Positions 25,498-33,585 of a stretch of 64,000 bases of DNA are shown here, piece after piece. Every line of letters begins with the position of its first letter. Position 1 is the first letter of the stretch. The DNA lies in NCBI RefSeq assembly GCF_030269305.1, contig NZ_BSTC01000021.1, positions 1-64,000 on the forward strand. The letters run 5' to 3'. Source of the DNA: Kineosporia sp. NBRC 101731. Lineage in GTDB: Bacteria > Actinomycetota > Actinomycetes > Actinomycetales > Kineosporiaceae. The notes under the pieces were generated by a model. That model searched no databases, had not been told where the DNA came from, and was given only the letters and a program-made list of their open reading frames with translations. The position numbers and the translations under genes are program-made.

Positions 25498-25590
25498 TCA
25501 GTGCAGCGTCCCTTCGCCGATGGGTCGTCGCAGGTCACAGCGATTCCAGCCATTCGGGCGATTCGAGCAATTCGAGCAGAAGGCAGCACC

Positions 25591-26211
25591 GTGAACCGAG
25601 GCACCGGCACCGCTTCCGTGGCGTCTCCCGTGGTGCCGTTCGCGGTGGTCGAGGAGCTGGCCGGGCACGTGCTCCGGCGGCCCCCGTCGGTGGGCATCAC
25701 CCGCCTCGTCGCGGTCGACGGCCGCTCCGGCTCGGGCAAGACCACCCTCGCCCGGCACCTCGCCGCGCAGCTTCAGGCCCCGCTGATCCATCTCGACGAC
25801 CTCTACGAGGGCTGGCAGGGCCTGGCCGGTGTCGGGTCGCTGCTGCACGGATGGATCGCCGAGCCGCTGGCCCAGGGCCGGCCCGCCCGCTGGCGGCCCT
25901 ACGACTGGGCCACCGGCACCCGCGACGACTGGCGTGAGGTGCCCGCCTCGTCCGTCGTGGTGCTGGAGGGCTGTGGCTCCGGCAGCGAGCCGCTCACCGA
26001 CCACCTGAGCCTGCTGATCTGGGTGGAGTCCGACGACGACGCCCGGCGCGAACGCCTGCGCGGCCGCTCTGACTGGGACAGCTACCGGCAGCACCACTTC
26101 GCCGACTGGGCCCGCCAGGAGGAGACCCTCCTGGGCCGGGAGAACACCCCCGGCCGGGCCGACGTCGTCGTCCTCAACGACATCGCACCCCCGCGTCTGA
26201 TCGTCACCTGA
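25591..26211 (+). CDS. P-loop NTPase, uridine-kinase-like
   Basis: The product is 206 residues from GTG 25591, with AAGG upstream. Walker A is in VAVDGRSGSGKTTLARHLAA; the substrate-side LIHLDDLYEGWQGLAGVG resembles the (D)D.(F/Y)Y motif of uridine and phosphoribulokinase-like enzymes. RPYDWATGTRDDW, VVVLEGCGSGSEPLTDHLSL and WVESDDDARRERLRGR also fit that group. Such actinobacterial proteins are commonly annotated as uridine kinase or ATP-binding protein, and the substrate is unknown. Its stop codon lies at the start of the 8-bp repeat array. It is divergent from gntR. Confidence 0.8.
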   Translation: MNRGTGTASVASPVVPFAVVEELAGHVLRRPPSVGITRLVAVDGRSGSGKTTLARHLAAQLQAPLIHLDDLYEGWQGLAGVGSLLHGWIAEPLAQGRPARWRPYDWATGTRDDWREVPASSVVVLEGCGSGSEPLTDHLSLLIWVESDDDARRERLRGRSDWDSYRQHHFADWARQEETLLGRENTPGRADVVVLNDIAPPRLIVT

Positions 26212-26306
26212 ACACCTGAACACCTGAACACCTGAACACCTGAACACCTGAACACCTGAACACCTGAACACCTGAACACCTGAACACCTGGACACCTGGA
26301 CACCTG
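26205..26306. repeat. 8-bp tandem array, unit AACACCTG (12 full copies)
   Basis: After an initial CACCTG there are ten perfect copies of AACACCTG and two of GACACCTG. The array starts inside the kinase stop codon (TGA 26209-26211) and ends 64 bp before the next start codon. Each unit carries TGA in the plus direction, so every frame is closed. On the minus strand it stays open and would encode FRCSGVQV-like repeats, which I regard as non-coding. Confidence 0.95.
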
Positions 26307-26369
26307 GACCGCCCGGACCACCCGCGTCCTCTGACCGACCAGAACCCCGACCCCGTAACGGATACCGTG

Positions 26370-27431
26370 ATGAATCGAACTACCTCGCTCACCCGCCGCG
26401 GCCTGCTGGCCGCCACCCTGTCCGCCACCGTTCTCGCGGCGTCCGCCTGTGGTGGTTCGTCATCCACCGAGTCGTCGGCCGGGGGCCAGAAGCTCACCGA
26501 GGTCACCGTGGCCCTGAGCTGGACCCCGAACACCGACTACACCGGCGTCTTCGCGGCCGACGAGCTCGGCTACTACCAGGACGCGGGCATCAGTCTCACG
26601 GTGATCCCGTACTCCTCCACCTCGCCGGAGACGCTGGTCGCGCACGACAAGGCCGACTTCGGGTTCTCCTACCAGGCCGGCGTGACCTACGCCCGGGCCG
26701 CCGGGCAGGACGTCGTGGCCGTGTACGCGCCCGACAAGAAGGGCACGTACGCGATCTCGGTGAGCGCCGACCGGGACGACATCAAGAGCCCGAAAGACCT
26801 GGACGGCAAGACCTACGCGGGATTCGGGTCGCCGGACGAGGGGCCCCTGCTGAAGTACGTGATCCAGCACGACGGCGGCCAGGGCGATTTCAAGAGCATC
26901 GCGCTGGACACCTCCGCGTACCAGGCGGTGTACAGCAAGAAGGCCGACTTCACCATCCCGGTCGTGACCTGGGAGGGAGTGGAGGCCAAGCGCTCGGGCA
27001 AGCCGCTGAAGAACTTCGCCCCCACCGACTACGGCTTCCCCGACCAGTACTCGGTGCTGCTGGCCTCCAGCGACCAGTACCTCACAGCCAACTCCGACGT
27101 GGCCAAGAAGTTCCTGGCGGCCACGGCGAAGGGCTACAGCTACTCCGCCGCCGAGCCTCAGAAGGCCGCCGACCTGCTGGTGCAGGCGAACCCGACGCAG
27201 CTGAAAGACGCCGACCTGGTGCGCGAGAGCCAGCAGCTCCTGGCCGACGACGGCTACCTGAACACCGAGGAAGGCCACGTCGGCGTGCAGGACGAGACGT
27301 TCTGGAAGGACTACGGCTCGTTCCTCTACACGAACGGGCTTCTCACCGACGCGGACGGCAAGAAGCTGACGGCCGAGCCGGACTGGACGCAGTACTACAC
27401 CAATGCCTACCTCCCCACCTCGGGGAGCTGA
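26370..27431 (+). CDS. ABC transporter substrate-binding lipoprotein, NMT1/ThiY-like
   Basis: This 353-residue solute receptor has a leader with RRGLLAATLSATVLAASACGG (Cys lipobox ASAC). The mature part begins VTVALSWTPNTDYTGVFAAD and ELGYYQDAGISLTVIPYSST, the NMT1/THI5-type fold used for pyrimidine, sulfonate and nitrate ligands. It continues with KADFGFSYQAGVTYARAAG and SPKDLDGKTYAGFGSPDEGP. An adjacent GTG at 26367 is an alternative start. It is followed 4 nt after its stop by a second receptor-like gene, then a permease and an ATPase, so this is a complete SsuABC/ThiXYZ-like operon. Ligand unknown. Confidence 0.88.
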   Translation: MNRTTSLTRRGLLAATLSATVLAASACGGSSSTESSAGGQKLTEVTVALSWTPNTDYTGVFAADELGYYQDAGISLTVIPYSSTSPETLVAHDKADFGFSYQAGVTYARAAGQDVVAVYAPDKKGTYAISVSADRDDIKSPKDLDGKTYAGFGSPDEGPLLKYVIQHDGGQGDFKSIALDTSAYQAVYSKKADFTIPVVTWEGVEAKRSGKPLKNFAPTDYGFPDQYSVLLASSDQYLTANSDVAKKFLAATAKGYSYSAAEPQKAADLLVQANPTQLKDADLVRESQQLLADDGYLNTEEGHVGVQDETFWKDYGSFLYTNGLLTDADGKKLTAEPDWTQYYTNAYLPTSGS

Positions 27432-27435
27432 CGAC

Positions 27436-28350
27436 ATGAGCGTGCGCGTCGTCCTGGAATACCTGCACCCGTGGACCAACTCGGCCGGATTCTTCGTGGC
27501 CAGCCGGCAGGGCTGGTTCACCCAGGCCGGGCTGGACGTCGAGCTGACCGTGGCCGACCCCTCGCGCGGTGACTCCCTGGCCTACCTTTCCCGGTTCGAG
27601 GCCGATTTCGCGGTCTTCCCGAGCAACCGGCTGCTCGTGCGCCGGGCCCGCCACGAACCGCTACGGGCGGTCGCGGCCATCAACCACCGGGCCATGGAGA
27701 CCATCCTCACCACCACTGCCACCGGTATCACCCGCCCCCGTGACCTGGAGGGCCGTCGCCTGGCCCTCAACCCCACACCCCGGGGCCTGGCCATGGTCAA
27801 GCACCTGATCACCGCCGACGGCGGCGACTTCTCCCGGGTGCAGGTGGTGAACAGCGGCGCCCGCGAACTGCTGGCGGACGACGTGGCCGCCGGCGAGGTC
27901 GACGCCACCTTCGGCAACTACTGGGCCTGGGACGCACTGCTGGGTAACCTGCCCGTGTCCGACCGAGTGGTCTGGCCGGTCGACACCCTCGGCGCCCCGC
28001 GGTACCACAGCTACCTCCTGGGCACCCAGGAATCGACGATCGAGCGCAACCCGGTACTGGTGCGCACCCTGCTGGAGATCGTCGAACGCGGCTACCAGGC
28101 CGCCCGCGACGAGCCGGACCTGGCCGCGGATGCCTTCGAACGCTACGTGCCCTACTTCTCCCGCGAGATCCTGCGGCGATCGCTGGATCTCATCACCCCG
28201 ACCTGGTTCCACGAGGGACGCTGGGGGCAGGTTCGCGCCGAGCTGATGCAGCCGTACGCGCAGTGGCTGGCCGACTACGGGGTGCTGCCGTCGGCCGGTG
28301 AATGGGAACAGTCCTACACCAACGACTTCCTGGCGGTCCCGGTCTCGTGA
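27436..28350 (+). CDS. NMT1/THI5-like binding protein without signal peptide
   Basis: The product is 304 residues from ATG 27436, with GGGAG 8 nt upstream. The sequence opens directly with the fold: VRVVLEYLHPWTNSAGFFVA, RQGWFTQAGLDVELTVADPS, then ADFAVFPSNRLLVRRA, GITRPRDLEGRRLALNPTPR and GEVDATFGNYWAWDALLGN. There is no export signal or lipobox, although paralogues of this fold are normally secreted. It may be a cytoplasmic binding protein or enzyme-like member, as THI5 proteins are, or its start may be misassigned; no alternative upstream signal is visible in frame. Its GTGA overlap with the permease gene indicates coupled expression. Confidence 0.82.
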   Translation: MSVRVVLEYLHPWTNSAGFFVASRQGWFTQAGLDVELTVADPSRGDSLAYLSRFEADFAVFPSNRLLVRRARHEPLRAVAAINHRAMETILTTTATGITRPRDLEGRRLALNPTPRGLAMVKHLITADGGDFSRVQVVNSGARELLADDVAAGEVDATFGNYWAWDALLGNLPVSDRVVWPVDTLGAPRYHSYLLGTQESTIERNPVLVRTLLEIVERGYQAARDEPDLAADAFERYVPYFSREILRRSLDLITPTWFHEGRWGQVRAELMQPYAQWLADYGVLPSAGEWEQSYTNDFLAVPVS

Positions 28351-29129
28351 TCACGAAACTGCCCCGACCCGGTGTGGTTCTCCCACCGCTCGTCCTGGTG
28401 GCCCTGCTGCTGGCGATCTGGGAGATCTACGCCGCCACGATCGGCCCGGGCGCGGACGTGCTGCCCACCCCCTCGCGGGTGGCGCAGCAGGGCTGGGCCG
28501 ACCGGGAGAACCTGCTGGCGAACACCTGGCCCACACTGCGCGCCACGGTGATCGGCCTGGCCCTGTCGGTCGCGGTCGGCTTCGGTTTCGCCGTGCTGGT
28601 CGACCTTTCCGGCCTGGCCCGGCGGGCCGTGCTGCCGGTGCTGGTGGTCAGTCAGACCCTGCCCCTGGTGGCGCTGGCCCCGCTGGTCATCGTCTGGTTC
28701 GGGTTCGGGCAGTTCCCCAAGATCCTGCTGATCGTGTTCGTCAACTTCTTCTCCACCACCCTGAGTTTCGTCGAGGGGTTCCGCTCGGCCGACCCGGACA
28801 GTGTGGCCCTGCTGCGTTCGATGGGTGCCGGGAGGTGGCGGGTGTTCCGGACCGTGCGACTGCCTTCCGCCCTGCCCTATTTCATGGCCGGCCTGCGGAT
28901 CGCCATCACCTACTCCGTGGTCTCGGCCATCTTCGCCGAATATGCCGGTGCGGAGGCCGGTCTGGGCGTGTACATGCAGTTCGCCAAGAACACCTTCCGC
29001 ACCGACCTGGTACTGGCGGCCGTGTTCGTCACGGCCGCGCTCACCCTGATCCTCTTCGCCCTCAGCTACCTGATCGAGCGGATCGCCCTGCCCTGGGCGT
29101 TCCTCGTGCGTGCCGGGGAGGCATCGTGA
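28347..29129 (+). CDS. ABC transporter permease, SsuC/ThiX type
   Basis: This 260-residue membrane subunit has about six hydrophobic segments, including VVLPPLVLVALLLAIWEIYA, VIGLALSVAVGFGFAVLV, VLPVLVVSQTLPLVALAPLV and LAAVFVTAALTLILFALSYL. The EAA-type loop is SVALLRSMGAGRWRVFRTVR followed by LPSALPYFMAGLRIA. GTG 28347 overlaps the upstream stop by 4 nt, and the downstream ATPase start overlaps this stop in the same way. The start lies in a GTGATCA half-element similar to those at other gene junctions here. Confidence 0.9.
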   Translation: MITKLPRPGVVLPPLVLVALLLAIWEIYAATIGPGADVLPTPSRVAQQGWADRENLLANTWPTLRATVIGLALSVAVGFGFAVLVDLSGLARRAVLPVLVVSQTLPLVALAPLVIVWFGFGQFPKILLIVFVNFFSTTLSFVEGFRSADPDSVALLRSMGAGRWRVFRTVRLPSALPYFMAGLRIAITYSVVSAIFAEYAGAEAGLGVYMQFAKNTFRTDLVLAAVFVTAALTLILFALSYLIERIALPWAFLVRAGEAS

Positions 29130-29875
29130 CCGAACCAGCGCTCAGTATCAAGGATCTTGACGTCACCCTCGGCGGGCTGCCGGTGGTGCGCGGGCTCGAC
29201 CTGCACGCGAAACCGGGGGAGTTCGTCTCCGTCCTCGGCCCCAGCGGCAGCGGCAAGAGCACCACCTTCGGGGTACTCACCGGTGAGGTCCCGGCCGACC
29301 GGGGAGATGTGCGGATCACCGGGGCCGCCCTCCGCAGCGGACGCTCCCGGGTCGCCTACATGCCCCAGAAGGATGCGTTGCTGCCGTGGCGCACCGTGCT
29401 GAACAACCTCACCCTCGGGCTGGAGGTGCGCGGCACGAAACGGGCGGCCGCCCGGGAGAAGGTGCGTCCACTGCTGGAGCCGTTCGGTCTGGAGGGGTTC
29501 GAGAACCGTTACCCTGCTCAGCTTTCCGGCGGCATGCGCCAGCGGGCGGCCCTGCTGCGGACCGTGGCCCAGGAGCAGCCCCTGCTGCTCCTCGACGAGC
29601 CCTTCGGCGCCCTCGACGCCCTGACCCGGTCGCAGATGCAGGGCTGGCTCGAGAACATGTGGGAGAAGTACCGCTGGACGGTCGTTCTCATCACCCACGA
29701 CGTGCGTGAGGCGCTGTTCCTGTCCGACCGCGTCTACGTGTTCAGCCCTCGCCCGGCGCGGGTCGCGGCGGAGATCGTGGTCGACTTCCCCCGCCCCCGC
29801 ACCCAGGCCCTCTTCGCCGACCCGCGCTTCGCGGCGCTGGAGGCGGAGCTGTTGCAGCAGCTGACTCAGGCCTAG
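29126..29875 (+). CDS. ABC transporter ATP-binding protein, SsuB/ThiZ type
   Basis: The product is 249 residues from GTG 29126, with GGGGAGG 4 nt upstream. Walker A is in [20 protein letters not shown], the Q-loop is AYMPQKDALLPWRTVLNNL, the signature is [15 protein letters not shown], Walker B is PLLLLDEPFGALDALTRSQM, and the H-loop is LITHDVREALFLSDRVYVFS. It completes the importer with 26370, 27436 and 28347. It is the last gene of the unit, followed by a 194-bp gap before the chemoreceptor gene. Confidence 0.92.
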   Translation: MTEPALSIKDLDVTLGGLPVVRGLDLHAKPGEFVSVLGPSGSGKSTTFGVLTGEVPADRGDVRITGAALRSGRSRVAYMPQKDALLPWRTVLNNLTLGLEVRGTKRAAAREKVRPLLEPFGLEGFENRYPAQLSGGMRQRAALLRTVAQEQPLLLLDEPFGALDALTRSQMQGWLENMWEKYRWTVVLITHDVREALFLSDRVYVFSPRPARVAAEIVVDFPRPRTQALFADPRFAALEAELLQQLTQA

Positions 29876-30069
29876 ACATTACCCCCGCAACCCGTCCATG
29901 ATCATGAAATCCCTCCATCTCCACGGGCGGGGCGACACTCTCGGTGCCGACGCAACAGCATCCCGCCGGTAACGCCCCTGCGGTTCGGGTGTACCCCCAT
30001 GATCCTTCAAGCAACTGCTCCGCCCAGCCGATCTTCCGTCCGTCGCCAACGGAAGAAGGTCCCCCCCGC

Positions 30070-32049
30070 ATGACCGCCCTGTTTGCCACCCTGAAGGCCC
30101 GGCTCGTCATCGGTGTGGTGCTGACTCTGGTCATTGCGCTGGGGGGACTGACCCTCGTGGTGACGATCCAGGTACAGAACCGGGCGCGTGCGGACGCCGA
30201 GATGTATGCGGAACAGCTGTCGGGGCGAGGCGCGGACAGCGCTGCGGCGCAGCTGACCGTCGGACTGCAGATTGCCTCGGACCTGGCCGACGCCCTGATC
30301 GCCGCCCGGTCGGCCCGCAACAGCCGGGTGGTCGGCGACCAGATCATCTTCGCGGCGCTCAAGTCCAACCCCGCTCTCTTCGGAGCCTGGACCGGCTGGG
30401 AGCCGAACGCCTTCGACGGGCACGACGCCCGGTTCGTCGGCACGAAGCACAGCGACAAGACCGGCCGGTACCTGACCTACTACTTCCCCGGTACGACCGC
30501 GGGAACCTATGAATCCCGCGGTATCGCCGGATATACCGACACCGGCGCGGGCGGCGAGTATTACACCCGGCCACTCAGTACGGGTGAGAAGGCCGTGATC
30601 GAGCCGTACTCGTACGACATCGGCGGCCGGCAGATCATGGTGACCTCGGTGGCCGTCCCTATCATCATCGGCGGCAAGACCCTCGGGGTGGCCGGGGTGG
30701 ACGTGTCCCTGGACGCCCAGCAGAGCCTCGTCTCGAAGATCACTCCATACGGTACCGGCCGGGCCACCCTGGTCAGCTCCACCGGGATGGTCGTGGCCAG
30801 CGGTGCCGGGCTCGAGATCGCGGCCCTGCTGGAAAAGGTTTCCCCGCAGCTGTCCTCCGTGGTGAAAGGGATGGCCGACGGCAAGAGCTCTACCCGGTGG
30901 GCCGATCTGTTCGGTCAGCGGCAGCTGCTCGTGGCCACCCCGCTGGCGCTGGGTACGTCGGACCGGTGGACGTTGCTGGTGAGCGTTCCGGCGTCGTCCG
31001 TCCTGGCCAACGCCGACAATCTGCGCACCACGACGATCCTGCTGGCCCTGCTCGCTCTGGTGGCCGCCGGTACCGCCACCTTCCTGATCGGCCGGTGGGT
31101 GCTGCGTCCCTTCGACCGGGCCCGCGACCGGATGAGCCAGATTGCCGACGGCGACGGCGATCTCACCGCCCGGCTGGACGAGGACCGCGCGGACGAGGCC
31201 GGGCAGCTCGGCGCCGCGTTCAATCGATTCTGCTCCAAGGTGGCCGTAGCCGTCTCGTCCATCAACGAGGCCTCGGGCTCGCTGTCGAGTTCGGCCGGGG
31301 AACTGACCACCGTCGCCGACCGCCTCCGGTCGGCCGCGGACGAGACGGCCGAGCGGGCCGACCAGGCCACCATCGCCACCGGTGCGGTGACGCAGGGAAT
31401 CCAGGGCCTGGCCAACGGGAGCGACGAACTGAACGCCGCCATCGGTGAGATCGCCCGTAACGCCGGCCGGGCCGCTCAGGTTGTGGCCGAGGCGGTGGCG
31501 GTGGCCGGGACCGCCAAGGAAGAGGTCGCACAACTGGAGTCGACCGCGGCCGAGGTCGGGGTGGCGGTCAAGCTGATCACCGCGATCGCGGAGCAGACCA
31601 ACCTGCTGGCGCTGAACGCGACCATCGAGGCGGCCCGGGCCGGAGCCGCGGGCAAGGGTTTCGCCGTCGTCGCCACCGAGGTCAAGGAGCTGGCCCTGCA
31701 GACCGCCCGGGCCACCGAGGAGATCTCCAACCGGGTCGGCGCCATCCGCACCAGCACGGCTTCGGCCGCCGCCTCGATCGGTCAGATCCAGGGCGTGGTC
31801 GAGCAGATCGACGAAGTCAGTGCCAGCATCGCCGGAGCGGTCGAGGAGCAGAGCGCCACTACCCAGGAGATGAGCCGCAGCGCCTCGGAGGCGGCCCACG
31901 GTGCCCAGGAGATCCATACCACCGTGGAAAGCGTTTCGGCCGTAGCGGTCCGCACGACCAGCGACGCCAAGGCGGCTCAGGAAGCAGCCGCACAGCTGGA
32001 GCAGCTGTCCGCCCGCCTGCAAGGACTGGTCGGCAGCTTCCGGGTCTGA
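30070..32049 (+). CDS. methyl-accepting chemotaxis protein with dCache-type sensor
   Basis: The product is 659 residues. TM1 lies near residues 11-31 ([20 protein letters not shown]). The extracellular Cache region spans about 35-315 ([60 protein letters not shown]), and the YY..P....K..I.EPY pattern is typical of PDC/dCache ligand pockets. TM2 is [20 protein letters not shown], followed by HAMP. The signalling hairpin carries [20 protein letters not shown] and [18 protein letters not shown] 30070 follows GAAGAAGG at a long spacing. It is probably monocistronic. No che genes lie nearby, so the partner kinase is elsewhere. The ligand is unknown. Confidence 0.93.
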   Translation: MTALFATLKARLVIGVVLTLVIALGGLTLVVTIQVQNRARADAEMYAEQLSGRGADSAAAQLTVGLQIASDLADALIAARSARNSRVVGDQIIFAALKSNPALFGAWTGWEPNAFDGHDARFVGTKHSDKTGRYLTYYFPGTTAGTYESRGIAGYTDTGAGGEYYTRPLSTGEKAVIEPYSYDIGGRQIMVTSVAVPIIIGGKTLGVAGVDVSLDAQQSLVSKITPYGTGRATLVSSTGMVVASGAGLEIAALLEKVSPQLSSVVKGMADGKSSTRWADLFGQRQLLVATPLALGTSDRWTLLVSVPASSVLANADNLRTTTILLALLALVAAGTATFLIGRWVLRPFDRARDRMSQIADGDGDLTARLDEDRADEAGQLGAAFNRFCSKVAVAVSSINEASGSLSSSAGELTTVADRLRSAADETAERADQATIATGAVTQGIQGLANGSDELNAAIGEIARNAGRAAQVVAEAVAVAGTAKEEVAQLESTAAEVGVAVKLITAIAEQTNLLALNATIEAARAGAAGKGFAVVATEVKELALQTARATEEISNRVGAIRTSTASAAASIGQIQGVVEQIDEVSASIAGAVEEQSATTQEMSRSASEAAHGAQEIHTTVESVSAVAVRTTSDAKAAQEAAAQLEQLSARLQGLVGSFRV

Positions 32050-32105
32050 TCAGTGCGGGCCGTCGTGGCGGAGGACCGCATGTCGAAGGTGTCGAGGTTC
32101 GCCCG

Positions 32106-32153
32106 GGTCATGGCCGGTCATGGCCGGTCACGGCCCGGGTTCCTGGCCCGGGT
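32106..32153. repeat. short direct repeats after the chemoreceptor gene
   Basis: GGTCATGGCC occurs twice and GGTCACGGCC once, followed by two copies of GGCCCGGGTTCCTG. The array covers the 3' end of the reverse-strand LLM gene, including its PGQEPGP tail, and the short gap beyond it. Confidence 0.7.
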
Positions 32154-33201
32154 TCCTGACCCTGAGGAGTGGCAGGAGGACCTGGCCCTGGTGGGCCGTC
32201 TGCTCCAGGTACGGGGTGTCGGACAGGATGAAATGGGTGACGCCGAGCTCGCGGTAGCGGTGCAGCGCGCCGGCGACGTCGGTGGCCGAACCGACGAGCC
32301 AGGTCGAGCCGGCCCCACCCGCACCGGCTGAGCCCGGCGCGGTGTACAGGCACGTGTCGAGCACCTCACCCTGTGAGGCCAGGTCGTACAGCCGTCGTTG
32401 TCCCACGGCGTGGTCGCGGTTGCCCTGCCACCACGGCTCGGGCTCCTGGCCCCGCAGGCGGGCGACCCGGGCGCGGGCGGTGACCCACGCGTCCTCAGTC
32501 GTATCCCCCACGACCGTGGTGACCCGCAGGCCGAACTCCAGGGGCGCGTGACGCCGCCCGATCTCGTCACTCAGTCGGCGCAGGCGGGCGATGCGCCCGG
32601 CGATGGCCTCCAGCGGCTCGCCCCAGAAGAGCTGCACGTCGGCTTCGGCGGCGGCGACCCGCTCGGCGGCCTCCGAGGCACCGCCGAAGTAGAGGGTCGG
32701 GGGAGTGCCGTGAGGGCGCGAGGCCACGGTCGAGCCCTCGACGGTGAAGAACTGGCCGTGGTAAGTGACGTTCTCCTCGGTCCAGAGCCTCCGCACCACG
32801 TGCATGAACTCGGCGGTGCGGGCGTAGCGGTCGGGACTCGCGACGACCGGGTCGCCGTAGGCGGCGGGCTCGTCCACCCCGCTGACGATGTTCACCAGCA
32901 GCCGACCCTGGCTGAGCTGGTCGAGCGTGGCCGCGGCGGCGGCGAACTGGGCCGGCTGCCAGTAGCCGGGGCGGGCCGCGACCAGGGGCCGGAACGTGGT
33001 GGTGCGCGCGGCCAGGGCGGTGGCCAGGGTGAAGGTGTCGGGACGGCCCCAGCTGGTGCCGATCAGGGCCCCCGACCAGCCGTTCCGCTCGGCGGCCAGG
33101 GCCAGCTCGGTGGAGTGCTCCAGCGATCCCCACCCCTGCGTGGTGGTGTCGCCCCGGTGCCCGGGCTCGATCGTGTTCGGGATGTACCAGAGCAGTGTCA
33201 T
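32128..33201 (-). CDS. SsuD-like FMNH2-dependent alkanesulfonate monooxygenase
   Basis: This 357-residue LLM enzyme resembles SsuD throughout: WYIPNTIEPGHRGDTTTQGW, LALAAERNGWSGALIGTSWG, DTFTLATALAARTTTFRPLV, ARPGYWQPAQFAAAAATLDQ, GRLLVNIVSGVDEPA, HGTPPTLYFGGASEAAERVA and ADVQLFWGEP. SsuD converts alkanesulfonates to aldehyde and sulfite with FMNH2 from SsuE; no ssuE is visible in the window. ATG 33201 has GGAGA 5 nt upstream. It is divergent from the leader peptide and LLM genes beginning at 33289, sharing a 200-bp regulatory region. Confidence 0.9.
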   Translation of the reverse strand: MTLLWYIPNTIEPGHRGDTTTQGWGSLEHSTELALAAERNGWSGALIGTSWGRPDTFTLATALAARTTTFRPLVAARPGYWQPAQFAAAAATLDQLSQGRLLVNIVSGVDEPAAYGDPVVASPDRYARTAEFMHVVRRLWTEENVTYHGQFFTVEGSTVASRPHGTPPTLYFGGASEAAERVAAAEADVQLFWGEPLEAIAGRIARLRRLSDEIGRRHAPLEFGLRVTTVVGDTTEDAWVTARARVARLRGQEPEPWWQGNRDHAVGQRRLYDLASQGEVLDTCLYTAPGSAGAGGAGSTWLVGSATDVAGALHRYRELGVTHFILSDTPYLEQTAHQGQVLLPLLRVRNPGQEPGP

Positions 33202-33252
33202 CGATGTCTCCGATCGGCGATGACCGTCAGCCTACATTCTCTACAGGAATGA

Positions 33253-33281
33253 TTGACAATGCTGATCGCGACTTGGATACT
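33253..33281 (+). promoter_or_regulatory. sigma-70-type promoter giving a leaderless leader peptide
   Basis: TTGACA (33253-33258), a 17-bp spacer, then GATACT (33276-33281). The ATG of the leader peptide follows 7 nt later, at about the expected transcription start. Confidence 0.75.
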
Positions 33282-33288
33282 TGTGCTC

Positions 33289-33360
33289 ATGAATCGAGGC
33301 CCGCTGCTGACGAGCGCGCGCTGGGTAGATCTGCTGAGGGTCTCCAGTGCCTGTTGTTGA
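33289..33360 (+). CDS. putative sulfur-metabolism leader peptide
   Basis: This 23-codon peptide ends ARWVDLLRVSSACC followed by TGA. It matches the actinobacterial cysteine-bearing leader-peptide pattern (basic residue, (V/I)DLLRV, then Ser/Cys). No Shine-Dalgarno is present, and the promoter -10 ends 7 nt before the ATG, so the mRNA is most likely leaderless. It precedes the LLM gene cluster at 33586-36678 by 225 bp. Two adjacent Cys codons immediately before the stop are well placed for ribosome stalling when cysteinyl-tRNA is scarce. Confidence 0.8.
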   Translation: MNRGPLLTSARWVDLLRVSSACC

Positions 33361-33585
33361 ACTTTCCGTTTGTCTGAAATCTAAGACCGGGCATGGGTTC
33401 ACGAGTTCCAGCTCTTCGGCGGAGTGCCCCGGAGCCGCGATCCTGTAACCCTGCCCGGCGAAATCTTCACTCTTTCCGCCACCTTCTTTGCTGACGAAGG
33501 ATTTCGCCGTGACCCGTTACCCGCGTACCTCTCCCCGGAAGGCCCGTTCGGCTTCTCAGGTTCGTCAGGCTCGTCAGGTCTGGAC

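Noticed and set aside
25498-26295. Minus-strand frames encoding FRCSGVQV-type repeats
   Set aside because: They arise from the 8-bp DNA array and the antisense of the kinase gene; no start signal or family match.
30007-32022. 671-codon minus-strand open frame
   Set aside because: It is antisense to the chemoreceptor gene, is Gly/Arg-rich, and has no recognisable fold.
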